64,000 nt of DNA from an uncultured Clostridia bacterium (GTDB lineage Bacteria > Bacillota > Clostridia > Oscillospirales > Oscillospiraceae). Location: the NCBI GenBank assembly GCA_930990965.1, contig CAKNRQ010000001.1:289512-353511 (forward strand). The letters run 5' to 3'. Shown here piece after piece: positions 26,180 through 34,315 of this stretch. The position numbers and the translations under genes were made by a program. Each line of letters starts with the position of its first letter. The first letter of the stretch is position 1. Below the pieces are notes generated by a model. The model was not told where the DNA came from and did no database searches. It was given only the letters and a program-made list of their open reading frames with translations.

Positions 26180-27103
26180 ATGAGGGAGTTCGATATTTAT
26201 CTTAACAAGCGCCCCGTCGAAATAGATCTCACAATATACAACCTAAAGCACAGCGATGCCTTAAAAGCTGTTGCTGGTCTTGCAGTTGGAGCTATAGCAG
26301 ATTTAGCTGCTTTTAAAGAACTGTCGGCTAAAACAGCGGTGGGAATTGGCTTGAAATCTTCGATGGCTGCCTCCGTAGGTGTTCAACCCGATATCGATTT
26401 GGCGCTTGCTGCCGACGTGCGCCCCACTTTAATGAGCTGTCTAAACCGCACTTCCTTCCCTTTTGCGCTGCAAGCGTCAGCTAAAATCGGTCGTTCAGAT
26501 TTCGTTGATAGCGAAATTGGGATTGAAATTGGCGCTCAGTGCAATTCAGTAGAATACGGCACCTCTACCGGCAAAGTTTCCAACACCATAGTAATTGAAC
26601 CGAAAATCAACAACAGCGCTCAATTGGAAACACATATCTCTGCTGCTGTATCTTCTGGGATTGGATGTTCTTTGTCCGGTATTGTAACCGATAGGGATGA
26701 TCCCGTATTGGCTGGTATTTCTATAGGCGCAGACCTGCGTGGGCTTGGGCGCGTCGAACCTGTTGAGGTAAGTATGCAGCTTGGCATATTCTCTATGGCG
26801 AAGGAGCTCACACCTGGGCGTCCGCTTGGTAATGTATCTGCTGGTATTGTGCTTAACACTCAAGTCGCTAGCTCAATCAAGACAAATATGCCCATAATAG
26901 ATACCGGCATTACTGTCGGCGCAGACATATCTACCCCGCTTGTGGTTGTCGCTTCTGCTGCAGAGTCTGGATTGGCTCTGGACATTGCTTCCCGCTTTTC
27001 CTCTAAGAGAAAACGTAGGCTTGATGAAATTGACTTGCTGGGTTCTCTAAGAAATATCGACAATATGGTGCTTGAGGCGCTTGATTATGAAGTTACCGAA
27101 TAA
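26180..27103 (+). CDS. Ala/Gly-rich beta-repeat protein of unknown function
   Basis: 307 residues. Apart from the ends it consists of alternating short hydrophobic strands separated by Ser/Asp turns (AVGIGLKSSMAASVGVQPD, EIGIEIGAQCNSV, SAGIVLNTQVASSIKTN, ITVGADISTPLVVVAS). This suggests a repetitive beta-solenoid or barrel. A basic patch SSKRKRRLDE precedes a helical C terminus. It lies in the baseplate/fibre operon; I recognise no family. Confidence 0.5.
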   Translation: MREFDIYLNKRPVEIDLTIYNLKHSDALKAVAGLAVGAIADLAAFKELSAKTAVGIGLKSSMAASVGVQPDIDLALAADVRPTLMSCLNRTSFPFALQASAKIGRSDFVDSEIGIEIGAQCNSVEYGTSTGKVSNTIVIEPKINNSAQLETHISAAVSSGIGCSLSGIVTDRDDPVLAGISIGADLRGLGRVEPVEVSMQLGIFSMAKELTPGRPLGNVSAGIVLNTQVASSIKTNMPIIDTGITVGADISTPLVVVASAAESGLALDIASRFSSKRKRRLDEIDLLGSLRNIDNMVLEALDYEVTE

Positions 27104-27123
27104 TTTGATTGGGGGTGAAATTA

Positions 27124-27960
27124 TTGCTCTATATAAAGCTTGATTCAGACATGCATCTCGGTATAACTGTTAATGAGCCCATATATCGCGGGGACAATTT
27201 AAGCAAGAAAATCATTTATCTTATACCTAAGCAGCTCAACGAGATAGATATGCTTACCGCGACAGTGTTTCTAAACTACATTCGCGCCGATGGGCATCCC
27301 GATGTTGTAATGCTGAATCGGAATGACACTCCATACAACGATTCATATTTCCAGTATACCTTCCCAATACGATGTAGGCTCACCGCCTATCCCGGTGAAG
27401 TCTGCACATGGATGCAGATTTACACCGGCTCTCCATCTAATCCTATTATAGCAAAATCCAGCGAGTGCGTACTACAGATTCAGGCATCCAGAAATATGGA
27501 TGATTATCTCTGTGACCACACGGTTACGGCACTATATCAACTTAGCAAGAAAATGAATACTGCTATATCCGATATTAACGACGCCATCGAAAAGAAGGCA
27601 GACAATATTGTTTTCAACTCAGAGGACAATACTATTCAGCTCAGTTCCGGCGGCACTCCGATTGGCGACAGAATTAAGGTCAGCACTATCGACGGTGCGG
27701 TTGTTACCAACGCTGGTATTACAACTGATGGCGAGCTGATTCTGATCTTTAGCGATGGAACAATAAAGAATCTTGGCAATGTGATAGATAGCAATGGCGT
27801 GGTTTATGTGCCGCATCTGTCTGACCGCAAGATTCTCTCGTTTACCATTGAGGACAAGCCTACCGGCGTTCCAGAGCCAGTAGACCTCAACCCGTGGGAC
27901 GAATGGTTCGATATGGATGAGTCTGGTCTCAAATCTGACTACATATGGGAAGACATGTGA
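27124..27960 (+). CDS. BppU-type upper baseplate protein
   Basis: 278 residues from TTG 27124, five bases after GGGGGTGA. N-terminal ~135 residues have the Ig-like domain typical of upper baseplate proteins (YRGDNLSKKIIYLIPKQLN; CTWMQIYTG). A helix (AISDINDAIEKKAD) follows, then a domain ending PVDLNPWDEWFD. In other phages BppU carries receptor-binding or fibre proteins, which fits the fibre genes that follow. Confidence 0.65.
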   Translation: MLYIKLDSDMHLGITVNEPIYRGDNLSKKIIYLIPKQLNEIDMLTATVFLNYIRADGHPDVVMLNRNDTPYNDSYFQYTFPIRCRLTAYPGEVCTWMQIYTGSPSNPIIAKSSECVLQIQASRNMDDYLCDHTVTALYQLSKKMNTAISDINDAIEKKADNIVFNSEDNTIQLSSGGTPIGDRIKVSTIDGAVVTNAGITTDGELILIFSDGTIKNLGNVIDSNGVVYVPHLSDRKILSFTIEDKPTGVPEPVDLNPWDEWFDMDESGLKSDYIWEDM

Positions 27961-28021
27961 GTTGTAAACACGCTCAGAGAGTGTTTAACATAGATATTTA
28001 ATTCTAAGGGAGGGAAATTGA

Positions 28022-28822
28022 TTGGCCAATGTAATTTTTAAGAGAGGCACTAGGGACATTTTTGACGCCCTTGAGGTCAAAAATGCCGATACCTTGTATT
28101 GGCTGACTGATACACAGGAACTTTACCAGGGTGACAAGCTCTTTGGTGTAGGCCGTGAAGCTACGGCTGAGGCCGCCGGTCTGCTGTCTGCTAAAGATAA
28201 GGCAAAACTCGATGCTCTTGTTGCCGGAACTGTTTCCGGCCTTACCCCCGTTGATGCATCCATTATCATAGGCGACGGTGAAAACGGCGAAAAGACTATA
28301 AAGGTTGGTCTTTCTGCTGTCGAGGGCAATATTCTGACTGTACAAGATGACGGTCTTTATGCTTCTGCAGAAAGCGTCGAGCAGATAGCCACCGATGCCG
28401 CTAATGAAGCAATTAACGAATTTGCTAGCCAGGTAAGCGATGATGGTACCGTCAACACCATTAAAGAACTTATAGACTATGTGGCTGAGCACGCGCCCGA
28501 AGCTGCCGATATGGCTGCAGATATTGGTATACTGCAGACCTCTGTTGGCAGTCTGCCTGACACCATACTCAGCGAAATTGTTAATGTGCAGCGTACCGAA
28601 ACAACCAACACTGCTGAAATTAGGATCTTTACAAAGCAGGAAGATGGCACCTACTCCCCCGCTGTGCAGCATGGCGTTCTTACGCTTATACCTGCTGGTC
28701 AGGGCGTAGACGGCGTCAACGGCGCTGGTTTGATGACTGCTGCTGACAAGGCTAAGCTCGATTCTATTGACGTTGATATAATTGAGTCCATGGCTGAAAG
28801 CCTGACTTGGGGTTCCCTATAA
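28022..28822 (+). CDS. Modular fibre protein ending in LTWGSL
   Basis: 266 residues, TTG start after AAGGGAGGG. N-terminal domain reads VIFKRGT...LYWLTDTQELYQGDKLFG, a common opening of clostridial phage fibre proteins. AGLLSAKDKAKLDAL and GLMTAADKAKLDSI are trimeric-fibre hinge motifs. The C terminus LTWGSL is nearly repeated in the next gene (LTWGSF). Presumably part of a head or tail fibre. Confidence 0.6.
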   Translation: MANVIFKRGTRDIFDALEVKNADTLYWLTDTQELYQGDKLFGVGREATAEAAGLLSAKDKAKLDALVAGTVSGLTPVDASIIIGDGENGEKTIKVGLSAVEGNILTVQDDGLYASAESVEQIATDAANEAINEFASQVSDDGTVNTIKELIDYVAEHAPEAADMAADIGILQTSVGSLPDTILSEIVNVQRTETTNTAEIRIFTKQEDGTYSPAVQHGVLTLIPAGQGVDGVNGAGLMTAADKAKLDSIDVDIIESMAESLTWGSL

Positions 28823-28851
28823 TTTTAAATAGCTAAGGAGGAAGATGAATA

Positions 28852-30438
28852 ATGGCTCTTGTTTCTTTTAAAAAAGGCTTGCTCGCTAACATGCCTTCTG
28901 CTCACACAGATGGCACTTTTTATGTGGCCACTGATGAGCGAGCGCTTTATCTGGATATTGATGATTCCACTCGTGTCCGCATAGGTGATTTCCAGGAGTT
29001 TGCCAATCTTGATGCTCTCCAAGCCAACACCAACCCCAGCACTACTGCTCTTTACTACGTAACAGATATCAATGTGCTGGCCAAGTGGAACGGCACTGGT
29101 TACGTCCAGATTAACCTTGATACCGGTGCTACCTCTGTTGAGGTTACCGGTTCCGGTAACGCAATCACCGGTTCTACCTATGATCCGGGCACTCGTAAGA
29201 TCACCTTCACCAAGGATGCTACCTACACTACCGCCAGCGACGTGAGTGGTGCTATTTCTGCCGCCGTTGGTGATCTTGGCAACGATGAAGACGATGCCCC
29301 TTACACCACTGTTAAGGCTTACGTTGACGACAAGATAGCCGATGTTGTTGCTGGCTCCATTGATGGCCTGGGTGCTCTGGCTGCTAAGGATCAGGTTGCG
29401 GAAAGTGATCTTGACAGCGCGCTCGCTTCTAAGCTTAACGGTAAGGCCGACGTTGGTACCGACGACGATGCGTCCACCGTTGACTCCGTCAAGGGTGCCA
29501 AGAAGTACGCTGATGAGAAGGCCACCACCGCAGAAACCAATGCCAAGAGCTACGCTGATGGTCTGATTAGCGGCCTTGATGTTGCCGATAAAGCCGTCAG
29601 TGGACAGGTTGTATCCGCTGTCAGCGAGACTGATGGTAAGATTACTGTTACCCGTCGTGCTCTCGTCGCCGACGATATCCCGACGCTTGAAGTTGCCAAG
29701 ATTAATGGCCTTCAGACCGCCCTCGACGGCAAGGCCGACGACTCCGACGTTACCACTCTTGCTGGACGTGTAACCACTCTGGAGGGCAGTGATGCCGGTA
29801 AGAGTGTTCGCACTATTGCTAACGAGGAGCTTGCTGCGCAGCTGATTCCCGAGAGTGCTCAGGAGTCCCTGGATACACTGGCTGAGATTGCCGCTTGGAT
29901 TCAGGAGCATCCTGATGACGCCAGCGCTATGAACGCCGCTATTGAAGCGCTTCAGGCTAAGGTTGACACTGGCGAACAGACCGTGTCTGCCTATGTCACT
30001 GCGGCTATCGCCGCGCTGAACATCGGTGACTACGCCACTGCGGCTAGCCTTGCTGAACTGGCTGGCCGGGTGAGCACCCTTGAGGGTACTTCTCACACCC
30101 ACGCCAATAAGGCTCTGCTTGATACCTACACTCAGACGGAGACTGACCTCGCCGACGCTGTCACCAAGAAGCACGAGCACACCAATATCACTGAGCTGAA
30201 TAAGATCGTTGATGGTGATAAGGCTAAGTGGGATGCCGCCGAACAGAACGCCAAGGATTACGCTGATAGCCTTGCGTCTAACTATGAAGTTGCCGGCGCC
30301 GCCGCGACTGCTGAACAGAACGCTAAGACCTATGCTGACGGTCTTGCGTCTAATTATGACGCTGCTGGCTCTGCTGACGCAGCGGAATCCGCGGCCAATG
30401 CGTATACCGACGGTCTTCTGACCTGGGGCTCTTTCTAA
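28852..30438 (+). CDS. Large modular fibre protein ending in LTWGSF
   Basis: 528 residues. N-terminal ~80 residues parallel those of the previous protein (LVSFKKGLLANMP, YVATDERALYLD). A long rod follows, with repeats such as AEQNAKDYADSLASNY and AEQNAKTYADGLASNY near the C terminus and hinge-like segments (INGLQTALDGKADDS). The codons are strongly biased, like those of capsid and tube genes, suggesting high copy number. Ends LTWGSF. A terminator follows. Confidence 0.65.
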   Translation: MALVSFKKGLLANMPSAHTDGTFYVATDERALYLDIDDSTRVRIGDFQEFANLDALQANTNPSTTALYYVTDINVLAKWNGTGYVQINLDTGATSVEVTGSGNAITGSTYDPGTRKITFTKDATYTTASDVSGAISAAVGDLGNDEDDAPYTTVKAYVDDKIADVVAGSIDGLGALAAKDQVAESDLDSALASKLNGKADVGTDDDASTVDSVKGAKKYADEKATTAETNAKSYADGLISGLDVADKAVSGQVVSAVSETDGKITVTRRALVADDIPTLEVAKINGLQTALDGKADDSDVTTLAGRVTTLEGSDAGKSVRTIANEELAAQLIPESAQESLDTLAEIAAWIQEHPDDASAMNAAIEALQAKVDTGEQTVSAYVTAAIAALNIGDYATAASLAELAGRVSTLEGTSHTHANKALLDTYTQTETDLADAVTKKHEHTNITELNKIVDGDKAKWDAAEQNAKDYADSLASNYEVAGAAATAEQNAKTYADGLASNYDAAGSADAAESAANAYTDGLLTWGSF

Positions 30439-30477
30439 TCACGAGCAACAGGTAGCTGTAACTAATTTCTTCTCATA

Positions 30478-30505
30478 AAGGGGCGGATAAAACCGCCCCT
30501 TTTTC
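30478..30505 (+). terminator. Rho-independent terminator
   Basis: 9-bp stem AAGGGGCGG / CCGCCCCTT (30478-30486, 30493-30501), loop ATAAAA, T-tract to 30504. Confidence 0.85.
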
Positions 30506-30537
30506 AATTACGACTCTGTAGAACGGAGGTTTTTAAA

Positions 30538-30948
30538 TTGGCACTCTTCAAAATACTTCAAGGCGAGAGTTCTCGCATATCTACTGATATTACACCCTTC
30601 CATGAAGGCTACGCTTATTTTACTCCCGACGATGGCGGCTTTTATATTGATGCCGTGGTGGGTGGTGAGAATGAGCGCATTTGCATAAATCCAAACTCAA
30701 TTCCTGTCGAATGCACTTTATCTAAAGATGCTTGGAACTCAAAGAAGCAGACGATAACCGTTGACGGGCTGTTTACCGATTCTAATGGGTATGTCGGATT
30801 ATCTCCTAATGCTTCTGACGAAGCTTTTGAGGCGGCTACCAGAGCGGCAATGCGTATCACCAAGCAAGAGGATAACACATTAACAATTTCTTGCGGTGGA
30901 GAAATTCCCACCATTGATATTCCGATTATTATAATCATCCTCCCCTAA
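30538..30948 (+). CDS. Small fibre protein with KQT module
   Basis: 136 residues, TTG start. N terminus LFKILQGESSRISTDITPFHEGYAYFTPDDGGFYID is a short fibre domain. The C-terminal domain (WNSKKQTITVDGL, NTLTISCGGEIP) resembles the end of the protein at 31427 (WSDNKQTVSVEGI, NTLTFKCSKVP), so the two share a module. Ends in a very hydrophobic run (DIPIIIIILP). Confidence 0.5.
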   Translation: MALFKILQGESSRISTDITPFHEGYAYFTPDDGGFYIDAVVGGENERICINPNSIPVECTLSKDAWNSKKQTITVDGLFTDSNGYVGLSPNASDEAFEAATRAAMRITKQEDNTLTISCGGEIPTIDIPIIIIILP

Positions 30949-30969
30949 GGCAAAGGATGGTGTTCAAAT

Positions 30970-31401
30970 ATGAGTTTTACTCCTGAATATGACCTCTTCC
31001 TTACCGACGACGACCATATGTTCTTCAAGGATTGGCGAGAACAAATAAACGGTCAGGAAGATTCAAATATGACAAAGATAGATGCGGCTCTCCGTGAAAA
31101 GCAGGACAAGCTTATCGGTCAATCTGGGCAAATGGTTGGCTTCAGTTCGGACGGAGACGCCATAGCACAAGACATGCCTGCTGGTGTTAGAAGTTTCAAT
31201 GGGCGCAAAGATGACATTGTGCCACAGGCTGGTGATTACACAGCAGATATGGTCGGCGCTCTCAGCATTGGCGGCGGCGAATTGACGGGTCCGTTAACAC
31301 TCAGCGGCAGTCCGTCCTCAGATTTACAGGCCGCAACTAAGGCGTATGTGGATGCCTCTATTCAGGAGGCAATACTTTCCAGCTGGGAAGCCAGCTATTA
31401 A
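30970..31401 (+). CDS. Tail fibre protein with SFNGRKDDIVPQAGDY motif
   Basis: 143 residues. Residues ~75-105 (VRSFNGRKDDIVPQAGDYTADMVGA) and ~110-130 (LTGPLTLSGSPSSDLQAATKAYVD) are standard repeat elements of trimeric tail fibres. N terminus (FLTDDDHMFFKDWREQINGQ) may attach it to the next component. C terminus is SSWEASY, a variant of the Trp-containing ends of neighbouring proteins. Confidence 0.6.
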   Translation: MSFTPEYDLFLTDDDHMFFKDWREQINGQEDSNMTKIDAALREKQDKLIGQSGQMVGFSSDGDAIAQDMPAGVRSFNGRKDDIVPQAGDYTADMVGALSIGGGELTGPLTLSGSPSSDLQAATKAYVDASIQEAILSSWEASY

Positions 31402-31426
31402 TTGACGATTGAAAGGAGGGCATAGA

Positions 31427-32242
31427 ATGCCTCTTATTTCTTGTTTCCCTGCGGAGTCTATTAATCTGGATACTACTGATAGCAGGTATGTGCAAATAGA
31501 AAATGGTGGCGTTATTACGCTAGCCGAAGCCCTTAAAACCGCTGGCATAAACAGTATTGAATTCACAGAAGATGACGGCGTTGGCGGGGGGATGGAAGCA
31601 TCCGAAATTACCTTTACTCCCGGCTCCGGTATTGCGTCAACAAATGTCCAGGACGCTATAGAAGAAGTTACCACAAAAGTCCCATCTGGTGCTTTAACGC
31701 AAGAGGTCGCGGACGCCAGGTATCTTCAGCTAGCTGGGGGTATGCTTACTGGGGCACTCAGCTTCCAGGGCGAAGGCGTAACGACAACCATAGAACCTAT
31801 TCCAGGTCTGGGTTTCAATATTATAGCTTCCAGCAGCGATGGTGCTCAGAGTGCAACTATCTCCGTTTACTATGACGGCATGGTTTATATAACCGTTGAT
31901 GGTGGAGATGGAAGCGTATCGTATATTTTTGATGCAAACGGGCTCAACATGGCTGGAAAGCCAATTACTAACTGCCCAAGCTTGCCCACGCAAAAGCCCA
32001 TTACGCTGACAGCTGCAGGATGGAGTGACAATAAGCAGACTGTCAGTGTTGAAGGAATTGACGCAGATCCGCTTAAGCAGATAATTATGCCCTGTACTTC
32101 TACTGAAGCCGCAACAACTGCGGTAAGCGATTATGGTATCTCTATATTGTCTCAAGGCGCCAACACCCTTACCTTCAAATGCAGCAAGGTTCCTACTGCT
32201 GATGTGGCTATGAATGTAGCTATTATGCCTATAGGAGGCTGA
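31427..32242 (+). CDS. Tail fibre protein
   Basis: 271 residues from ATG 31427 (AAAGGAGGG upstream). Includes fibre elements: INSIEFTEDDG, IASTNVQDAIEEV, VADARYLQLAGGMLTGALSF. The C-terminal ~80 residues share the KQT module with the protein at 30538. Probably a rod with a small C-terminal knob. Confidence 0.6.
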   Translation: MPLISCFPAESINLDTTDSRYVQIENGGVITLAEALKTAGINSIEFTEDDGVGGGMEASEITFTPGSGIASTNVQDAIEEVTTKVPSGALTQEVADARYLQLAGGMLTGALSFQGEGVTTTIEPIPGLGFNIIASSSDGAQSATISVYYDGMVYITVDGGDGSVSYIFDANGLNMAGKPITNCPSLPTQKPITLTAAGWSDNKQTVSVEGIDADPLKQIIMPCTSTEAATTAVSDYGISILSQGANTLTFKCSKVPTADVAMNVAIMPIGG

Positions 32243-32246
32243 TATT

Positions 32247-32948
32247 GTGCTTACTACTAATATAATAGCGGGCATGCAGTTCCCTGAACTAAATACCCCC
32301 GCGTCCGCAAGCGATATACTCAACGGCAAGCAGGCTATAGGAAGCGACGGCAATATTATTACTGGCTCTATCCCCTCCCAAGGTGCGCAGACGATAACGC
32401 CGGGAGCGAGTAGCAAAACTATTGCTTCTGGAAGGTATTTAAGCGGCACGCAAACTATTCAGGGCGACACTGATCTCAGAGCCTCAAATATCAAAAATGG
32501 CGTAAGTATATTCGGCGTTACTGGCAATTATGGTGAAAACATGACTGAGGCTCTTGTGTTTAAACTTGAAGAGTCAAGCATCTTTAATTCGATTGAGCCT
32601 ATTCGTTATGACGGCAGCGACGCGGTATATCGCGTAGATTACGCAGACGGGTTTACCCTTACAAGCACACAAGCTAACGATTGGGTAGTATCCTGTGCGC
32701 TGATGCTGTTTTTCAGCACTGGCTCTGATGATGGGTTCCTCTACGCTAGCGGTGGATTTGCTAACGAGGTGCAAATGACACTCACAGGTACAGTTACCTA
32801 TTTTGGTTTTGGAATTACATTAGGAACAAGCTATGCAGAGTTTACGTTTGATGAAGACTTTCTTAATGAGTATTTAGGCGGTACCGGATTAATGCTCAAT
32901 GCGGGCTGGTTTATGATTTCTCCAGAACCTCTTTGGCCGGAAAATTAA
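32247..32948 (+). CDS. Tail fibre protein with gVsIfGVtG module
   Basis: 233 residues, GTG start. Residues ~12-95 (ASDILNGKQAIGSDG, GAQTITPGASSKTIASGRYL, ASNIKNGVSIFGVTGNY) form a module widespread in Firmicute phage fibres; it recurs in the proteins at 37638 and 38459. The C-terminal ~130 residues are unlike those of its paralogs and may be the receptor-binding tip. Confidence 0.6.
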   Translation: MLTTNIIAGMQFPELNTPASASDILNGKQAIGSDGNIITGSIPSQGAQTITPGASSKTIASGRYLSGTQTIQGDTDLRASNIKNGVSIFGVTGNYGENMTEALVFKLEESSIFNSIEPIRYDGSDAVYRVDYADGFTLTSTQANDWVVSCALMLFFSTGSDDGFLYASGGFANEVQMTLTGTVTYFGFGITLGTSYAEFTFDEDFLNEYLGGTGLMLNAGWFMISPEPLWPEN

Positions 32949-32961
32949 GGAGGCGATGTTT

Positions 32962-33348
32962 ATGGCGGTTTTAATTAATGGTAAGAAAGTGGCTGGCTCC
33001 GGGCGACCCGGTGCCGATGCGACGATAAACGGCGTAAATACGCTTAATATATTGCCTGGTGAAAACATACAGATAAGCCAGCAAGGTTCTAATATGACCA
33101 TCAGCGCCACCGGCGGAGTTACGTCGGCCTCAGATGCCCCATACGACCCGGGGACGTCCGGGCTGGAGGCAACAAATGTTCAAGCAGCTATAGATGAGCT
33201 CGCCACTCGGGCTGGATTCGTTATAAGCGCAACCGCTCCTACCGACACCAATTCCCTTTGGATTGATACAAGTATTGGAGGGGTTCTTAAATACTACAAT
33301 AGCGGCGCTTGGCAAAATGTCCTTTCGGTATGGGGCTCGGAGGGTTAA
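32962..33348 (+). CDS. Small fibre protein
   Basis: 128 residues from ATG 32962 (TAAGGAGG eight bases upstream; ATG 32956 is too close). Contains LEATNVQAAIDELATRAG and a C-terminal fold (ATAPTDTNSLWIDTSIGGVLKYYNSGAW written in two parts in homologous fibres) typical of short trimeric fibre tips. Ends SVWGSEG, again Trp-Gly. Directly precedes the pentapeptide-repeat gene with three bases between. Confidence 0.55.
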   Translation: MAVLINGKKVAGSGRPGADATINGVNTLNILPGENIQISQQGSNMTISATGGVTSASDAPYDPGTSGLEATNVQAAIDELATRAGFVISATAPTDTNSLWIDTSIGGVLKYYNSGAWQNVLSVWGSEG

Positions 33349-33351
33349 GCT

Positions 33352-34299
33352 ATGGCTACTGGAATATATGCGAGCGATATCAACAGCTGGTATGCTCGTG
33401 TCAACGCGATCCTGTCTAAGCATAATCTTACTACAATAGATTCTCCAACGATTCAAGCTGGCAGCACTCCTGTTCGAGCGTCACAGACAAACGAACTTAT
33501 CTCTGAGCTTAGCAGTTGGACATCTGACAGGTATTTTTCGCAAGCGCCAAACCTCAGTGTGCCAGATATAAGTTCCGGAGCGGTAATGCAGCTATCAGAC
33601 AAGTCTGCTATTGAGGGCACAATTACGTCTGTCGAGGCAAACATAGTCTGCCGTAACGATGCCACAAATAGCTATGGAACCAACAGTAACGGTATCAATA
33701 CAAATGGAAACAAGGAAAATGGGTATAACGCAAACGGTACTTGTTCCAATGGTAACAACTCTAATGGTGACAATTACGACGGTACTTGTTCAAACGGTCG
33801 AAATGACTATGGCAGCAACTCATATGGGACATGCAGCAATGGTACCTGTGGTAACGGTTCTAATGTAAGAGGAACCTGCTCTGACGGTTATAATGCCAAC
33901 GGAACTCACCAAAACGGTGTGTGCAGCAACGGCGGCAACAACTACGGCAGCAACTCTGATATAGGTGGCAAGTATCCCAATCCTCATGGCTACAACGGTA
34001 ACGGGAGAAACTCAGATGGAGTCTGCAGCTTTGGCAGCAATTATGATGGAACTAAGAGTAACGGCAGAGACAGCAACGGACGTGATAGAAATGGCAGCAA
34101 TTCCAATGGAACTTGCAGCTATGGCAGCAGAACAAACGGTGAAAAATCTAATGGCACATGTTTGAATAGTACAAATAGTAATGTGTTAAAGTCCAATGAG
34201 CCCAACAGCAATCAGACCTGTGCTAACACGGCAATGTCCAACACCTCTGTTATAGACACGTCTAATAGCAATACTGGAAATACCAACACGAATGGTTAA
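33352..34299 (+). CDS. Cys/Asn-Gly pentapeptide-repeat fibre protein (candidate radical SAM substrate)
   Basis: 315 residues. Residues 1-100 are a non-repetitive, partly helical domain (NSWYARVNAILSKHNL), perhaps anchor or recognition region. From ~106 to the end the protein is built of five-residue units, typically TCSNG, NNSNG, YNANG or SNSYG. Gly falls every five residues from 109 to 199 (19 times) and 213 to 268 (12 times), with one insert (SNSDIGGKYPNPHG) between; the last ~45 residues keep the period but lose Gly. All ten Cys after residue 100 occupy position 2 of a unit. Synonymous codons differ between units, so this is not recent DNA slippage. Two radical SAM genes follow at once; the protein is probably their substrate. 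It differs from classical A(D/N)LXX pentapeptide repeats. Confidence 0.75.
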   Translation: MATGIYASDINSWYARVNAILSKHNLTTIDSPTIQAGSTPVRASQTNELISELSSWTSDRYFSQAPNLSVPDISSGAVMQLSDKSAIEGTITSVEANIVCRNDATNSYGTNSNGINTNGNKENGYNANGTCSNGNNSNGDNYDGTCSNGRNDYGSNSYGTCSNGTCGNGSNVRGTCSDGYNANGTHQNGVCSNGGNNYGSNSDIGGKYPNPHGYNGNGRNSDGVCSFGSNYDGTKSNGRDSNGRDRNGSNSNGTCSYGSRTNGEKSNGTCLNSTNSNVLKSNEPNSNQTCANTAMSNTSVIDTSNSNTGNTNTNG

Positions 34300-34315
34300 G
34301 GAGAAAAGGAATTAA

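Noticed and set aside
28825..30180. Long - strand open frame (451 codons) opposite the large fibre gene
   Set aside because: Shadow of a strongly codon-biased gene; no ribosome binding site or known domain.
33660..34165. DNA repeat array at the pentapeptide region, as CRISPR or VNTR
   Set aside because: Units differ widely at synonymous positions and have no constant repeat with spacers; the periodicity is in the protein.
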